Assembly: GCF_014697075.1 (NCBI RefSeq)
Contig: NZ_JACJRE010000024.1
Coordinates: 48,791 to 112,790 of the forward strand
Length of the DNA stretch: 64,000 bases
From: Tolypothrix sp. FACHB-123
Lineage (GTDB): Bacteria > Cyanobacteriota > Cyanobacteriia > Cyanobacteriales > Nostocaceae
Direction of reading: 5' to 3'
The notes below the pieces were generated by a model. That model had not been told where the DNA came from, did no database searches, and saw only the letters and a list, made by a program, of their open reading frames with translations. The first letter of the stretch is position 1, and each line of letters starts with the position of its first letter. This document shows positions 1-9,453 of the stretch, in pieces. A program made the position numbers and the translations under genes.

Positions 1-2116
1 TAGCATAAAGAAAGCGTAGTTGGCGATCAAACAAAACTAAAACAGTGGGGGAAGCAGCGATAAATGCTTGGAGAATGGCTTGGCTGCGTTCGTGGTTAGC
101 AATCTCCTCGATTAATTTTTGTTCTAATTGCTTCTGGTGGTCAATATCTGTAATTGTGCCAATCCAACCGGTGATTTTACCTTGGCTATCCCTGGTAGGC
201 ACTCCCCGACTAATGAACCAATGATACACACCATCAACACGACGGATGCGGTATTCCATTTCAAAGGTTTGGCCGTTGGCTACTGACTGACGCCATTTTT
301 CTAAAGTGTGATCGCGTTCTTTGGGGTGAACTGTATTGACGCCCTCTACTCCCATTGACTCGGCTGGAGTCAAGCCTGTGTAATCATACCAACGTTGATT
401 CCAGTAGTTCACTGCCCCTGTAACATCGGCTGTCCACACCATTTGCGGCATTGCTTCCGCCAACTCTTGATAACGTTGCTGGCTGGCTTTGAGCGCAGCT
501 GCGGTTTGGTGACGTTCGGTAATATCGACAAAAGCACCAATACAACCCCGGATTTGCTGCTGTTCATCTCGTAAAGGAGTGGCATAAGCTAACATCTGAC
601 AGACTGTACCATCAGCCAGCAGAATTTCAAATTCGGCATCGCGCACATCTACACCTAATCTGGCAGCCATTTGCATCGGTAAATCGGCGGCTGCTACTTC
701 CTGTCCATTGCGGAATGTGCGGTAGGGTGGTTGCTCCTGGGGTGGCGCACTTTTCGAGACGTTCCTTCCACCACTCACACCAAGCAATTGACGCAGATAG
801 GCATTACTTTGCATTTGCAAACAGTCAGGATCTGTGGCGATCGCAATTCCCACAGGTATGATCTCGAACAGGGTTTGCAGTTCTGATACCCGATTGGCCA
901 AGTCGTGATTTAATTGTTGAATTACTGCCTCAGCTTGTTTTTGCTCGGTTAAGTCTATGGCAAAGGCAATATGGTCATTCTCACCATCTAACCATTGAGT
1001 TGCACTGATCCAAATGGGCACCCTGGTTCCGTCTCGACGCAGCAGTTCTTTCTCATGGGGTGGGAGAAAGCCTTGGTGGCGTAGTTGCGCCATTACTGGC
1101 TCAGTTTGTCCAGAAAGTTCTGGCGGGATAAACTCATGCCAATTCATTCCCTGTTGGGCAAACTCTTGCCTGGTGTAGCCGTGTAGTTCTAGCATGGCAT
1201 CGTTAATTACTTTGACTTCCCCTGTAGCTGAGCCAATAGCAATGCCAATGGGAGCTGTCTCGATCAGCCTTTGTATTTTTTTTTGCTGTTGTTGTAGATT
1301 TTTCAGTGAAAAGCGCAATTCTAACTCTAAACGTTTGCGATCGCTAATATCGCGCCAGGAAGCCACAAAACCATCATTCAATTTGGATGCGCGAATATCA
1401 TAAGCCCGCACTAGCCGTCTATCGCCATAAATATCTTCGTGGATGAGTGAGTCTTTAATTAACGGTTCTCCGGTTGCTACTAGCTGACAATATTCTTCAA
1501 ACAATCCCGATGTGCGATGACCTGGGAATAGTTCACATAAACCCCGGCCAATCTGCATTTCTTTCGCCATCTGGTTGTTTTCACAAGCCGCCGCATTGAG
1601 GTAATCAATCCGAAAATCTACTATTTCGCCAGCATCATCGCGGATAGCGGAGAAAATCCCAAAGCAGTCGAGCATATTCTCTACAGAAGTTTGAAATTGC
1701 TCTTGGCTGCGTTGAAATTCTCGTTTTAATTCAGCATTGACGATCGCACTGCGCATGGCTTGGCGCAAATCATCAGGCGTCATTTTCTCTCTCACTAAAT
1801 AATCCGCCGCCCCGGTTTTAAAGGCGCGCACCACCATCTCTGCATCACCATCATCAATTACCACAATCGGCGGACAGCGATCGCCCATTTGTGCTTGCAG
1901 TTGAGCGATCGCATTTATACTATCAGCATGGGGCGAGGTCAGTGCTAAGAGAATGCCGTCAATTAATTGCGATCCCCACTGTACCCCAATTTGCTGACTA
2001 TAATTCTGTGTGATAATTTTGTATGCCAAACTCCCATCTTGCTGTAATTGATGCTCGTAATCGCGATCGCTTTCATCCGCATCAATAATTACAATCACAG
2101 TCCGGTGAGTTAACAT
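1..2116 (-). CDS. Multi-PAS signalling protein with degenerate N-terminal receiver (partial, C-terminus beyond left edge)
   Basis: The reverse strand is open from an ATG at 2114-2116 to base 1, about 705 codons without a stop. Residues 1-130 resemble a response-regulator receiver (acidic start VIVIIDADE, end AADYLVRE). The phosphoacceptor position reads ILLALTSP where functional receivers have ILLD, so the aspartate is replaced by alanine and the conserved lysine by arginine. At least four PAS domains follow, each ending in a typical boundary (DISDRK, DLTEQK, DITERH, DIDHQK), and a fifth begins at the edge. Such cyanobacterial proteins usually end in a histidine kinase; that part lies outside the window, so the output activity is inferred. 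Likely a cytoplasmic sensor for light, redox or small ligands. The left neighbour is not visible. Confidence 0.85.
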   Translation of the reverse strand, partial: MLTHRTVIVIIDADESDRDYEHQLQQDGSLAYKIITQNYSQQIGVQWGSQLIDGILLALTSPHADSINAIAQLQAQMGDRCPPIVVIDDGDAEMVVRAFKTGAADYLVREKMTPDDLRQAMRSAIVNAELKREFQRSQEQFQTSVENMLDCFGIFSAIRDDAGEIVDFRIDYLNAAACENNQMAKEMQIGRGLCELFPGHRTSGLFEEYCQLVATGEPLIKDSLIHEDIYGDRRLVRAYDIRASKLNDGFVASWRDISDRKRLELELRFSLKNLQQQQKKIQRLIETAPIGIAIGSATGEVKVINDAMLELHGYTRQEFAQQGMNWHEFIPPELSGQTEPVMAQLRHQGFLPPHEKELLRRDGTRVPIWISATQWLDGENDHIAFAIDLTEQKQAEAVIQQLNHDLANRVSELQTLFEIIPVGIAIATDPDCLQMQSNAYLRQLLGVSGGRNVSKSAPPQEQPPYRTFRNGQEVAAADLPMQMAARLGVDVRDAEFEILLADGTVCQMLAYATPLRDEQQQIRGCIGAFVDITERHQTAAALKASQQRYQELAEAMPQMVWTADVTGAVNYWNQRWYDYTGLTPAESMGVEGVNTVHPKERDHTLEKWRQSVANGQTFEMEYRIRRVDGVYHWFISRGVPTRDSQGKITGWIGTITDIDHQKQLEQKLIEEIANHERSQAILQAFIAASPTVLVLFDRQLRFLYA

Positions 2117-3021
2117 ACTTACCTAATTCCTCTAGTCTTAAAAAATTTCCAGCTATCGGGTTACAGGTTTTGTGGCAGATTAACTTAATTAAGCCAGTGC
2201 GTGTCTAAATTGCATAACTACTAATATGGGCTGTTAACTTTTGAGTGTTCACTGTCAACGGTCAACGGTCAACGGTCAACGGTCAACAGCCCTGACGATG
2301 GATTGTGCAACTTAAAAGCAGAATAACTTAATTATCCTTGATCCCATTAACTTGGTTGGCGATCGCGCAAATACTTTTCTACAATAGCTTGACTACCAGG
2401 ACTGCTGGCGGTTGCTTTAACCCAAGAGCTAGTTTTTTAGTTTTGAAGTCTCATTGAAAATACATTGCTTGTTAACTACCTTCAGCTTTGGATTTTATAG
2501 GCAATGCTATATACAATCAAATCTCTCTAAAGACATAAGGGATTGGGTATTTTATTGGCAAAATTTTTACATACATTAAAAATGTCTCGTTTCATCCATA
2601 ACGTAAAAAACTGCCAAATTTATCTGAATGCAACTAACTTTTGCAATATATAAATTAATATATAAATTGTTTAATACAGTCCTAGCAGCGCCCTAATAAC
2701 GATTATCTGCTATTTGATTGACGAAAACTTATAGGAGTAAGTAATCTAGTTAAGATAAAAATAATTAACCCTAGCTGCAAAACGATAAAAGCCGATATTT
2801 ATTCACCGCAAATTACTATGGTCGCATACTTAACTTCTTTAAAAAATTAAGTAATTTTTATCTCTAAATACTTGATAAGTGTTATCTATCCTATTAGATA
2901 TATGTGTAAAAATATTCCATTTGATATATCTAAATAAGTAAATAGGAAAGCGGTACAGATCCCGCCCTGCTTTCCTCAGCGTCCAAGTTTGTCTGGACGG
3001 GTTAGACAGCGGGTTTTGCTG
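2117..3021. other. Gene-free interval with GTCAACG heptamer repeats
   Basis: Bases 2253-2288 hold about five tandem copies of a GGTCAAC heptamer, a short repeat typical of filamentous cyanobacteria. The rest is A+T-rich and shows no convincing gene. A small hairpin at about 2980-2999 (CGTCCA/TGGACG) lies just before the downstream hydrolase and probably belongs to its leader. Promoters for the flanking divergent genes should lie here, but I could not assign boxes with confidence. Confidence 0.5.
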
Positions 3022-4707
3022 ATGAAAAAATTGCTGAAATACCTCAGTTTAGGTATATTATCTACGATTTTGACGGCGACCCCTGGATTGGGCGCTGAGC
3101 GGATTAGTTTTTTTTACCCTCCCTTTGGAGAATTTTATTTATCGGCCGAATCCCTGGAAAAGTTTGCCAAAGAAGGCAAAATCAATAATGAATTAGCATT
3201 TTATGCCAGCCGTGCGACTCCTCAACAACTAGCGCAATTGCGACAACTATTGCAACAAAAATTTGATATTAGTCCAGTTTTAGTGTCCCAGTTTACCTAC
3301 TCACCTTTAGGTGAAGCGGTGGTGCGACGTTTAGGAGAACTAGTACTGACAGAATCTCGCCAAAATGGTTTTTATGCCATCCGCGCCGCTTTAATTCTCT
3401 CAGCTGCTTCTCCCGAAGGGTTAACTGTTGTCAATTTATTGCGTAAGTATCCTAGCGAAAGTTTGCGGTTGAATTTTGCTGAGGGGCTACAGATAGTTAA
3501 TAGCTTGGTAGAGTTGGGTAGAGCTAAGGATCAAATTGTGGCATTGATCCAACAACAGACGATCGCTCAAACTAATAATGCCACAGTTAACTTTGCCCAA
3601 CAGCCAGATTTGCGATCGCCCGGAAACTTCCCCTTCCAAATCACCAGCCTTAAACTTAACGACAATTCCCGCGATCGCAGTTTACCCGTAGATATTTATT
3701 TACCGCAAGCATCAGCAGCCACCACAGGAAATATTAAACCGCCTTTTCCTTTAGTTGTGATTTCGCATGGCGTTGCTTCCGACCGTTATGCTTTTATTTA
3801 CTTAGCTGAACATTTAGCATCTCATGGATTTGCCGTTGCTGTCTTAGAACACCCTGGTAGTAACGCCGAACGCTTTCAGTTATATTTTGCTGGCTTAGCA
3901 GGGCCGCCAGAAGCCCAAGAATTTCTCAACCGACCTCTAGATGTTAAATTCGTACTCGATCGACTCCAGCAATTAGATAAAACCGATCCCAACCTCCGAG
4001 GTAAACTAAATTTCCAACAAGTCGGCGCGATTGGTCATTCCTTCGGTGGTTATACCGTCATGGCTTTAGCTGGAGGGAAAATTAACTTTGATAAACTGCG
4101 CCGCGATTGCAATCCCAATCGCACCTTGAATGTTTCCGTATTTTTGCAATGTCGCGCCTATGAGTTACCTGTAGCCAATTATCCCTTACAAGACGAGCGC
4201 ATTAAAGCTGTGATGGCGATTAATCCCATTGATAGTTCAGTTTTAGGTGAAGCAGGCGTTAGTCAAATTAAAGTGCCAACAATGTTAGTAGCTGGTAGCG
4301 AAGATATCTTTGCCCCACCCATAGCTGAACAAATTTACCCCTTTACTTGGTTACCCAATCCCAATAAATACTTAGTTGTTATTCAAAATGCTACACATTT
4401 TAGCGCGATCGCAGAACCCACAGCTAACAATAATGTCTTACCAGTACCAGAGGCGTTACTGGGGCCCAACCGTGCGCCTGCTTATTCCTATATCAAAGCT
4501 TTAAGCCTAGCTTTCTTACAAACCCATCTTTTAAATCGTAGTGAATCCCGCAGCTACTTACAACCAGCTTACGCTCAATATATTAGTCAAAGTCCACTTA
4601 ATCTCAGTCTGATACAGTCCTTAACACCAGAACAGCTAAAACAAGCGCTCAATGGCTTAAATCCCCAACCAACCACACCAGCACCGAAGTCTACACCGTC
4701 CCCCTAA
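3022..4707 (+). CDS. Exported alpha/beta hydrolase, DUF1400 family
   Basis: I start at ATG 3022 (MKKLLKYLSL), which gives a normal signal peptide with a cut near PGLGA-ERI; the longer TTG start at 2989 overlaps a hairpin and adds a charged tail before the signal. After the signal peptide comes the cyanobacterial DUF1400 region (FFYPPFGEF through the PQQLAQLRQLL helix), then an alpha/beta-hydrolase fold. The oxyanion strand VVISHG and the nucleophile elbow GHSFGG are clear; a late aspartate (GSEDIF) and histidine (NATHFS) complete a plausible Ser-Asp-His triad. The closest general resemblance is to dienelactone hydrolase and PAF-acetylhydrolase-like esterases. The substrate is unknown. The C-terminus is Pro/Thr/Ser-rich. 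Probably periplasmic or lumenal. Confidence 0.85.
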   Translation: MKKLLKYLSLGILSTILTATPGLGAERISFFYPPFGEFYLSAESLEKFAKEGKINNELAFYASRATPQQLAQLRQLLQQKFDISPVLVSQFTYSPLGEAVVRRLGELVLTESRQNGFYAIRAALILSAASPEGLTVVNLLRKYPSESLRLNFAEGLQIVNSLVELGRAKDQIVALIQQQTIAQTNNATVNFAQQPDLRSPGNFPFQITSLKLNDNSRDRSLPVDIYLPQASAATTGNIKPPFPLVVISHGVASDRYAFIYLAEHLASHGFAVAVLEHPGSNAERFQLYFAGLAGPPEAQEFLNRPLDVKFVLDRLQQLDKTDPNLRGKLNFQQVGAIGHSFGGYTVMALAGGKINFDKLRRDCNPNRTLNVSVFLQCRAYELPVANYPLQDERIKAVMAINPIDSSVLGEAGVSQIKVPTMLVAGSEDIFAPPIAEQIYPFTWLPNPNKYLVVIQNATHFSAIAEPTANNNVLPVPEALLGPNRAPAYSYIKALSLAFLQTHLLNRSESRSYLQPAYAQYISQSPLNLSLIQSLTPEQLKQALNGLNPQPTTPAPKSTPSP

Positions 4708-4740
4708 ACGCGATCCAAGACCCGTGACAATGGGATTGAT

Positions 4741-5118
4741 AAGTTTAGTTTAGAGCTTATTTAGTTTGATATAAGCATTAGTTGAAATGATCGAAGCATT
4801 CATAAGTTTAGTTTAAAGCTAATTTAGTTTGACATAAGCATTAGTTGAAATGATCGAAGCATTCATAAGTTTAGTTTAAAGCTAATTTAGTTTGCCATAA
4901 GCATTAGTTGAAATGATCGAAGCATTCATAAGTTTAGTTTAAAGCTAATTTAGTTTGCCATAAGCATTAGTTGAAATGATCGAAGCATTTGTAAGTTTGG
5001 TTGAAAGCTACTTTAGTTTGACACAAGCATTAGTTGAAACGATCAAAGCATTTGTAAGTTTGGTTGCAAGCTAATTGAGTTTGACACAAGCATTTGTACA
5101 AGCGATCGCAGCGCAAAC
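4741..5118. repeat. Array of six 63-bp tandem repeats
   Basis: The word AAGTTTAGTTTA or AAGTTTGGTT recurs at 4741, 4804, 4867, 4930, 4993 and 5056, an exact 63-bp period over about 375 bp. The first four units are almost identical; the last two diverge and the array ends in a HIP1 site. No unit is fully open in any frame across the array. In one forward frame the period equals 21 codons and stops fall only at three recurring codon positions. The last units are almost open there, with a 32-codon stretch at 4976-5071 reading like an amphipathic helix. It has neither a CRISPR repeat length nor unique spacers. Confidence 0.9.
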
Positions 5119-5290
5119 CTGTTGACTGTCGATTAAAGCGTTAGGGGAAGCAGTCTCGATGAAAAAATTTCATTACCATATACAAAACAAAGACAAGGAA
5201 GATTAGGAATCCTTCCTTCTACCTCCTGCCTTATTTTCAAGTCAGCCCCTCATGAGAAAAACCCACAACCAAACATGAAAATCTCGCTTT

Positions 5291-5356
5291 CCCATGCCCA
5301 ATGCCCAATGCCCAATGCCCAATGCCCAATGCCCAATGCCCAATGCCCAATGCCCA
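5291..5356. repeat. Heptanucleotide repeat CCCAATG x 8
   Basis: Eight perfect consecutive CCCAATG copies at 5297-5352 with partial copies at both ends. This is a short tandemly repeated repetitive (STRR) sequence of the kind known from heterocystous cyanobacteria. It lies just beyond the 3' end of the minus-strand membrane protein gene. The same heptamer reappears near 36543 and 40050. Confidence 0.95.
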
Positions 5357-5359
5357 TTT

Positions 5360-5929
5360 TCAAGCTAGCAGGTAAAACTTGATGTATGCACTCCAATAAA
5401 ATAGATTGACGGCTATTAATAGTCCTTTATGCAAGTATGAGCGCATAGTAAGAAATAGATAAATGCTGGCGATTAACACTAAAGAAATCTCTACGAAAGC
5501 GACGATCCCCGCGTAATGTCGGCGATCCCAGTAGGAAATCGGGCTAATAAAACGGTAATCGCTAAAGGGAAAAAAGTGCCGATGGGCATCGTTGTTATGC
5601 ACAGGTAAATCTAAAAGTGAGTGCAGTACCATACTGATAAACCCAACTTCTATCACTTGCCAATTCACAAAATGGGCAATGATTACCCCAATTATGGCTA
5701 AAGGTATGGAGTGGAAAGTACTGATAATATTTTGCCAAAAGGGCTGATAGTAAACTTCTGACCAAATTTGATGTGATGGTAAACGATAGACAAACTTCAT
5801 CAAGAAAAAGAACACAAATATGGGCACATCAGGCAAAATTGCACCAATAAAAATTGCGTGACTTGCTTGATTTCGCATATTCTGGCTGAAAAATACCAGG
5901 TTGAGAATTGCATGGCTAGGAGTATTCAT
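5360..5929 (-). CDS. Integral membrane protein resembling the YdjM/metal-dependent hydrolase family
   Basis: About 189 residues. The N-terminal TPSHAILN, the GAILPDVP segment and the LHSLLDLPVHNNDAHRHFFPF stretch match the pattern of small membrane proteins annotated as metal-dependent hydrolases (PF04307-like), in which histidines and aspartates are thought to bind a metal. Four or five hydrophobic segments are visible (about residues 25-45, 70-95, 95-110, 140-162 and 168-188), so it should sit in the cytoplasmic membrane. I chose ATG 5929 over an adjacent GTG at 5932. The gene stands alone between repeats. The true reaction is unknown, and for this family the enzymatic label is itself a prediction. 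Confidence 0.75.
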   Translation of the reverse strand: MNTPSHAILNLVFFSQNMRNQASHAIFIGAILPDVPIFVFFFLMKFVYRLPSHQIWSEVYYQPFWQNIISTFHSIPLAIIGVIIAHFVNWQVIEVGFISMVLHSLLDLPVHNNDAHRHFFPFSDYRFISPISYWDRRHYAGIVAFVEISLVLIASIYLFLTMRSYLHKGLLIAVNLFYWSAYIKFYLLA

Positions 5930-6484
5930 CACCTAAATTTAGTAGATTTGCTGACGACGATCGCTAGTGAAATGTTTCCCAAATTCTCTGTACGGTTAAT
6001 ATCTAAGTAATCAAGCAAATTGTTACAAATGTAGCTAAATCGCTGAATTCAGGGAATTAAGCCAGCAGTTTTTACCGATTGTCAAGAAATTTTTATATTA
6101 GTGAGGCAGTATTAATAAAAACTTATCCCAAAAATTTTGCCTATATATATACTATTTGTAAACAAGTATTAAGAAATGCTTATTAATAAATGTTGCCATA
6201 ACTTGATGAAATTGTTAACGTGTGTATGACAGCGTTGTGGTTAATGCTTGGATTAAGGAGATAAAAAAACCTATGAGCTATATCCATGCAGCCAATTGTA
6301 CAAAGTCGTAATTGTCAAACACCAAGGGAGACATTTCTGCAGTTGGGAGGCTGACTATAAGGGATTTGTAGATTAACTCAGAAATCTCTCCTGGTAAAAG
6401 TTTTGATGTCAAAAATCATAAATAAATCGTCTTACCCTCCGGATGCGAGAACGCGGTAAGACTCAAGATTTTGGAGGTAAACTC
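5930..6484. other. Gene-free interval
   Basis: About 550 bp, A+T-rich in the middle, between divergently oriented genes, so it should carry both promoters. A good ribosome binding site (GGAGG at about 6472-6476) sits before the dehydrogenase ATG. The only open frames are very short (for example 12 codons at 6272). I see no RNA gene or repeat that I can support. Confidence 0.4.
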
Positions 6485-7369
6485 ATGAAGATTCAAGGTA
6501 AGGTAGCCCTGATTACCGGGGCTTCCCGTGGAATTGGGCGGGCGATCGCGCTCGAATTAGCCCAACAAGGTATCAAGCGCGTGATACTATTGGCACGCGA
6601 TCGCCAAAAATTAGCCGCAGTCGCCGAAGAAATCGAAGCTATCGGCACAGCAGCCACCATCGTACCCATAGATTTAACCCAAGCTATTGAGGTAAATATT
6701 GCTGTAGCTCAACTATGGCGCAATCATGGCCCCATTCATCTACTAGTTAATTGTGCCGGAGTCGCTTACCAAACTCCCTTTCTCCAATCGAAACTTCCCC
6801 AAATTCAAGAAGAAATCTCCCTAAATCTATTAGGGATGTATAACCTCACAAGTCTGGTAGCAAGACGCATGGCGAACCATAGACAAGGGACAATCGTCAA
6901 CGTCTCCAGCTTGATGGGAAAAATTGCTGCACCCACAATGGCGACTTATTCAGCCACCAAGTTCGCCATTTTAGGATTTACTCAAGCCTTACGCCAGGAA
7001 CTAGCACCTTACAATATTCAAGTGCAAGCATTGCTACCTTCCCTCACAGACACAGACATGGTCAAAGGCTTCCAATTATTTCGCTGGGTAATTCCCATGA
7101 CACCCCAAGAAGTCGCCCAAACCTTTGTCGCAGGCTTACAGAGAGACTCACCAGAAATTTTAGTAGGATGGCAAAGTCATCTCGCTATATGGTGTCAACG
7201 CCTGACACCTTGGTTACTAGAACCAATTTTACAAATAGCTAGTCCCCCAGCCTTCAAACCCAGACAGCCGCAAAATATCTTCAGTGCGATCGCGCAAAAA
7301 CTCAGCCTGATCACCAGAGAATTACTCATATCCCGAAATATGGTATCTTTCGTATCCGCCCGCAAGTAA
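6485..7369 (+). CDS. Short-chain dehydrogenase/reductase (SDR family)
   Basis: A classical SDR of about 294 residues. The dinucleotide-binding motif TGASRGIG lies near the N-terminus, the NAG-equivalent reads NCAG, and the active site shows Ser142, Tyr155 and Lys159 (VSS, then TYSATK). These mark an NAD(P)-dependent oxidoreductase acting on an alcohol/ketone. ATG 6485 is preferred because GGAGG lies eight to twelve bases upstream and the motif then falls at the usual distance from the N-terminus; an in-frame start at 6443 lacks this. The extra C-terminal 60 residues after the catalytic core resemble the longer membrane-associated SDRs. The substrate cannot be read from the sequence. No operon partner is evident. 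Confidence 0.9.
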   Translation: MKIQGKVALITGASRGIGRAIALELAQQGIKRVILLARDRQKLAAVAEEIEAIGTAATIVPIDLTQAIEVNIAVAQLWRNHGPIHLLVNCAGVAYQTPFLQSKLPQIQEEISLNLLGMYNLTSLVARRMANHRQGTIVNVSSLMGKIAAPTMATYSATKFAILGFTQALRQELAPYNIQVQALLPSLTDTDMVKGFQLFRWVIPMTPQEVAQTFVAGLQRDSPEILVGWQSHLAIWCQRLTPWLLEPILQIASPPAFKPRQPQNIFSAIAQKLSLITRELLISRNMVSFVSARK

Positions 7370-7399
7370 CATAAGTAGGGGCACAACAAAGCTATTCTG

Positions 7400-7732
7400 C
7401 TTTTAAGTTGCACAATCTATCGTGAAGGCTGTTGACCGTTGAGCGTTGACAGTCAACAACCCTTATTAGTAGTTATGCAATTCAGATCCACGTTAGCCTA
7501 TGTTGTGCCCACAATATCTCTCTTCTCTCTGTGTACTCTGCGCCTCTGCGGTTCAATCAATTATTTTTTAACCGCAGAGAACACAGCGAAAAGTCTGAGC
7601 GGAGGTTTCCTCCGCTCAGAACTTTTCAAGACAGAGAACGCAGAGGAAAACAGATTTGATGATCTCCTCTTGGCGCTCTTGGCGTCTTGGCGGTTAAATC
7701 ATAAAACCAACCTCATCGCGGAGCCACCAGAA
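7400..7732. repeat. Composite dispersed repeat region with long hairpin
   Basis: The interval before the GH57 gene contains a GTTGACCGTTGAGCGTTGACAG-like repeat (about 7428-7455), CTCTGCGCCTCTGCGGTT and its inverted partner AACCGCAGAGAACACAG (7528-7586), a near-perfect 17-bp stem at 7589-7605/7609-7627, and the motif TTGGCGTCTTGGCGGTT near 7681-7697. These words are typical of cyanobacterial intergenic repeats. They are in frame with the GH57 gene, so a naive open reading frame starts at 7439, but the translation there is low in protein character. Confidence 0.7.
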
Positions 7733-9235
7733 ATGCTGAAATTACCCGATAATCTCCCAATTATCCCCGAAATCATCGATGGACTCCCCAATATTTCTGG
7801 TTGGGAAACAGAGGTTCTTTCCGTAGTCAACCACAACTCACCCATATTTTTACCAAAAACCAACCTAAACTTAGATAATATTCACGCCGGATTTGCGATC
7901 GCCTTACACATGCACCAGCCAACCATCCCCGCTGGCTATGATGGCGGACTAATCAGCAATCTGCAATATATGTTTGAACATCAAGGCGAAGGTGATAACC
8001 ACAACGCCGCGCCTTTTGCCTATTGTTACAGCCGCATGGGCGATTTTATTCCCGAACTTGTCGAGCAAGGTTGCAATCCCCGCATCATGCTGGATTACTC
8101 TGGTAATCTTTTTTGGGGACTCAGACAAATGGGACGCAATGATATTATCGATAACCTCAAACGCATCACTTGCGATCCCACCTATCAACCTTATGTAGAA
8201 TGGTTGGGGACAATGTGGAGTCATGCCGTAATTCCATCCACACCCATAGCAGATATTAAATTACAAATATTGGCATGGCAGCAACACTTCGCTGCAATTT
8301 TTGGTTGGGAAGCATTAGCACGAGTCAAAGGCTTTTCTCCCCCAGAAATGCACCTACCAAATCATCCCGATACTTTATTTGCCTTTGTCAAAGCACTAAA
8401 AGAATGTGGCTACAAATGGCTATTAGTGCAAGAACATTCTGTAGAAACAATTAGCGGACAACCTCTAAGTTATAAACATTTACCACATCGTTTAATTGCT
8501 CGTAATTCCCTAGGTGAAACAATTAGTATCACCGCCTTAATTAAAACCCAAGGTTCAGATACTAAATTAGTCGCTCAGATGCAACCTTACTATGAAGCCA
8601 AAACTCTTGCTAAACAACAATTAAGTAATCTATCAATACCACCAATTGTCAGTCAGATTGGCGATGGAGAAAACGGCGGCGTCATGATGAATGAATTTCC
8701 CAGTGCTTTTAAACAAGCTTGGGGAGATATGGTAAATCATGGTGGCGGAAAAACAGGCGTAGTCGGATTTTGTGGCACAGAATATTTAGAATTAATTGAA
8801 GCTGCTGGCTGCAAACCAGAAGAATATACAGCTTGTCAGCCCATAGGACAACATTATATCTGGGAGCGAGTTGCACCAGATAATATCCAACCAGAAGCCG
8901 TTGAAAATGCAATTTTAGAATTAAAACAAACTAACCCTAATTTCCACATGGATGGAGCCTCATGGACTAATCATATTAGTTGGATTAAGGGCTATGAAAA
9001 TGTCTTATCTCCTATGTATGAATTAAGTAGTTCATTTCACGATCGGGTCGATAAGTTATTAGTTGATTCTCCAACTGCACTATCTCTGACTAAACAAGAT
9101 AATTATCGCCAGTTACTATTACTTAATCTTCTATTACAAACTAGCTGTTTTCGCTATTGGGGACAGGGTACTTGGACTGATTACGCCAAAGAAATTTATC
9201 GTCGTGGTGAAAATTTATTGTCAGATAAATTGTAA
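7733..9235 (+). CDS. Glycoside hydrolase family 57 protein
   Basis: About 500 residues from ATG 7733 (MLKLPDNLPI), with GGAGCC just upstream. GH57 hallmarks: region 1 reads LHMHQP near residue 60, and the segment GFSPPEMHLP near residue 205 holds the glutamate expected as nucleophile. GH57 enzymes are retaining alpha-glucan-active enzymes (amylase, 4-alpha-glucanotransferase, branching enzyme); this one is shorter than thermophilic amylopullulanases and the exact activity is unclear. No signal peptide is seen, so cytoplasmic action on glycogen or maltodextrins is the natural inference. The in-frame extension back to 7439 consists of repeat sequence and is excluded. No other glycogen gene is adjacent. 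Confidence 0.85.
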   Translation: MLKLPDNLPIIPEIIDGLPNISGWETEVLSVVNHNSPIFLPKTNLNLDNIHAGFAIALHMHQPTIPAGYDGGLISNLQYMFEHQGEGDNHNAAPFAYCYSRMGDFIPELVEQGCNPRIMLDYSGNLFWGLRQMGRNDIIDNLKRITCDPTYQPYVEWLGTMWSHAVIPSTPIADIKLQILAWQQHFAAIFGWEALARVKGFSPPEMHLPNHPDTLFAFVKALKECGYKWLLVQEHSVETISGQPLSYKHLPHRLIARNSLGETISITALIKTQGSDTKLVAQMQPYYEAKTLAKQQLSNLSIPPIVSQIGDGENGGVMMNEFPSAFKQAWGDMVNHGGGKTGVVGFCGTEYLELIEAAGCKPEEYTACQPIGQHYIWERVAPDNIQPEAVENAILELKQTNPNFHMDGASWTNHISWIKGYENVLSPMYELSSSFHDRVDKLLVDSPTALSLTKQDNYRQLLLLNLLLQTSCFRYWGQGTWTDYAKEIYRRGENLLSDKL

Positions 9236-9284
9236 ATGTTCCCAACTTTAGGGGTGGGGTTTACCTGCTTTGATGATTTATACG

Positions 9285-9366
9285 TTTCTTAAACGCAAAG
9301 GTACGCTAAGGTTAACGCATTCGCCCTTAGGCGTTCCCGCAGGGTAGGTACGCAGAGTTTTTGCGG
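9285..9366. repeat. Dispersed palindromic repeat element
   Basis: AAACGCAAAGGTACGCTAAGG followed by the CGCCCTTAGGCGTTCCCGCAGGG stem and GTACGCAGAG has the form of a mobile-looking interspersed repeat common in Nostoc-type genomes. It sits between the GH57 gene and the caspase-like gene. A function is not known. Confidence 0.6.
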
Positions 9367-9453
9367 AAATTAGGATTCTTGTAAAAGGTATATTGATATG
9401 ATTAAGGGTAAAATCACCAAATTTACTTTTAATCTTCAGAAAGAAATAACATT

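Noticed and set aside
4741-5118. CRISPR array
   Set aside because: The repeats are contiguous 63-bp units with no unique spacers and no cas genes nearby.
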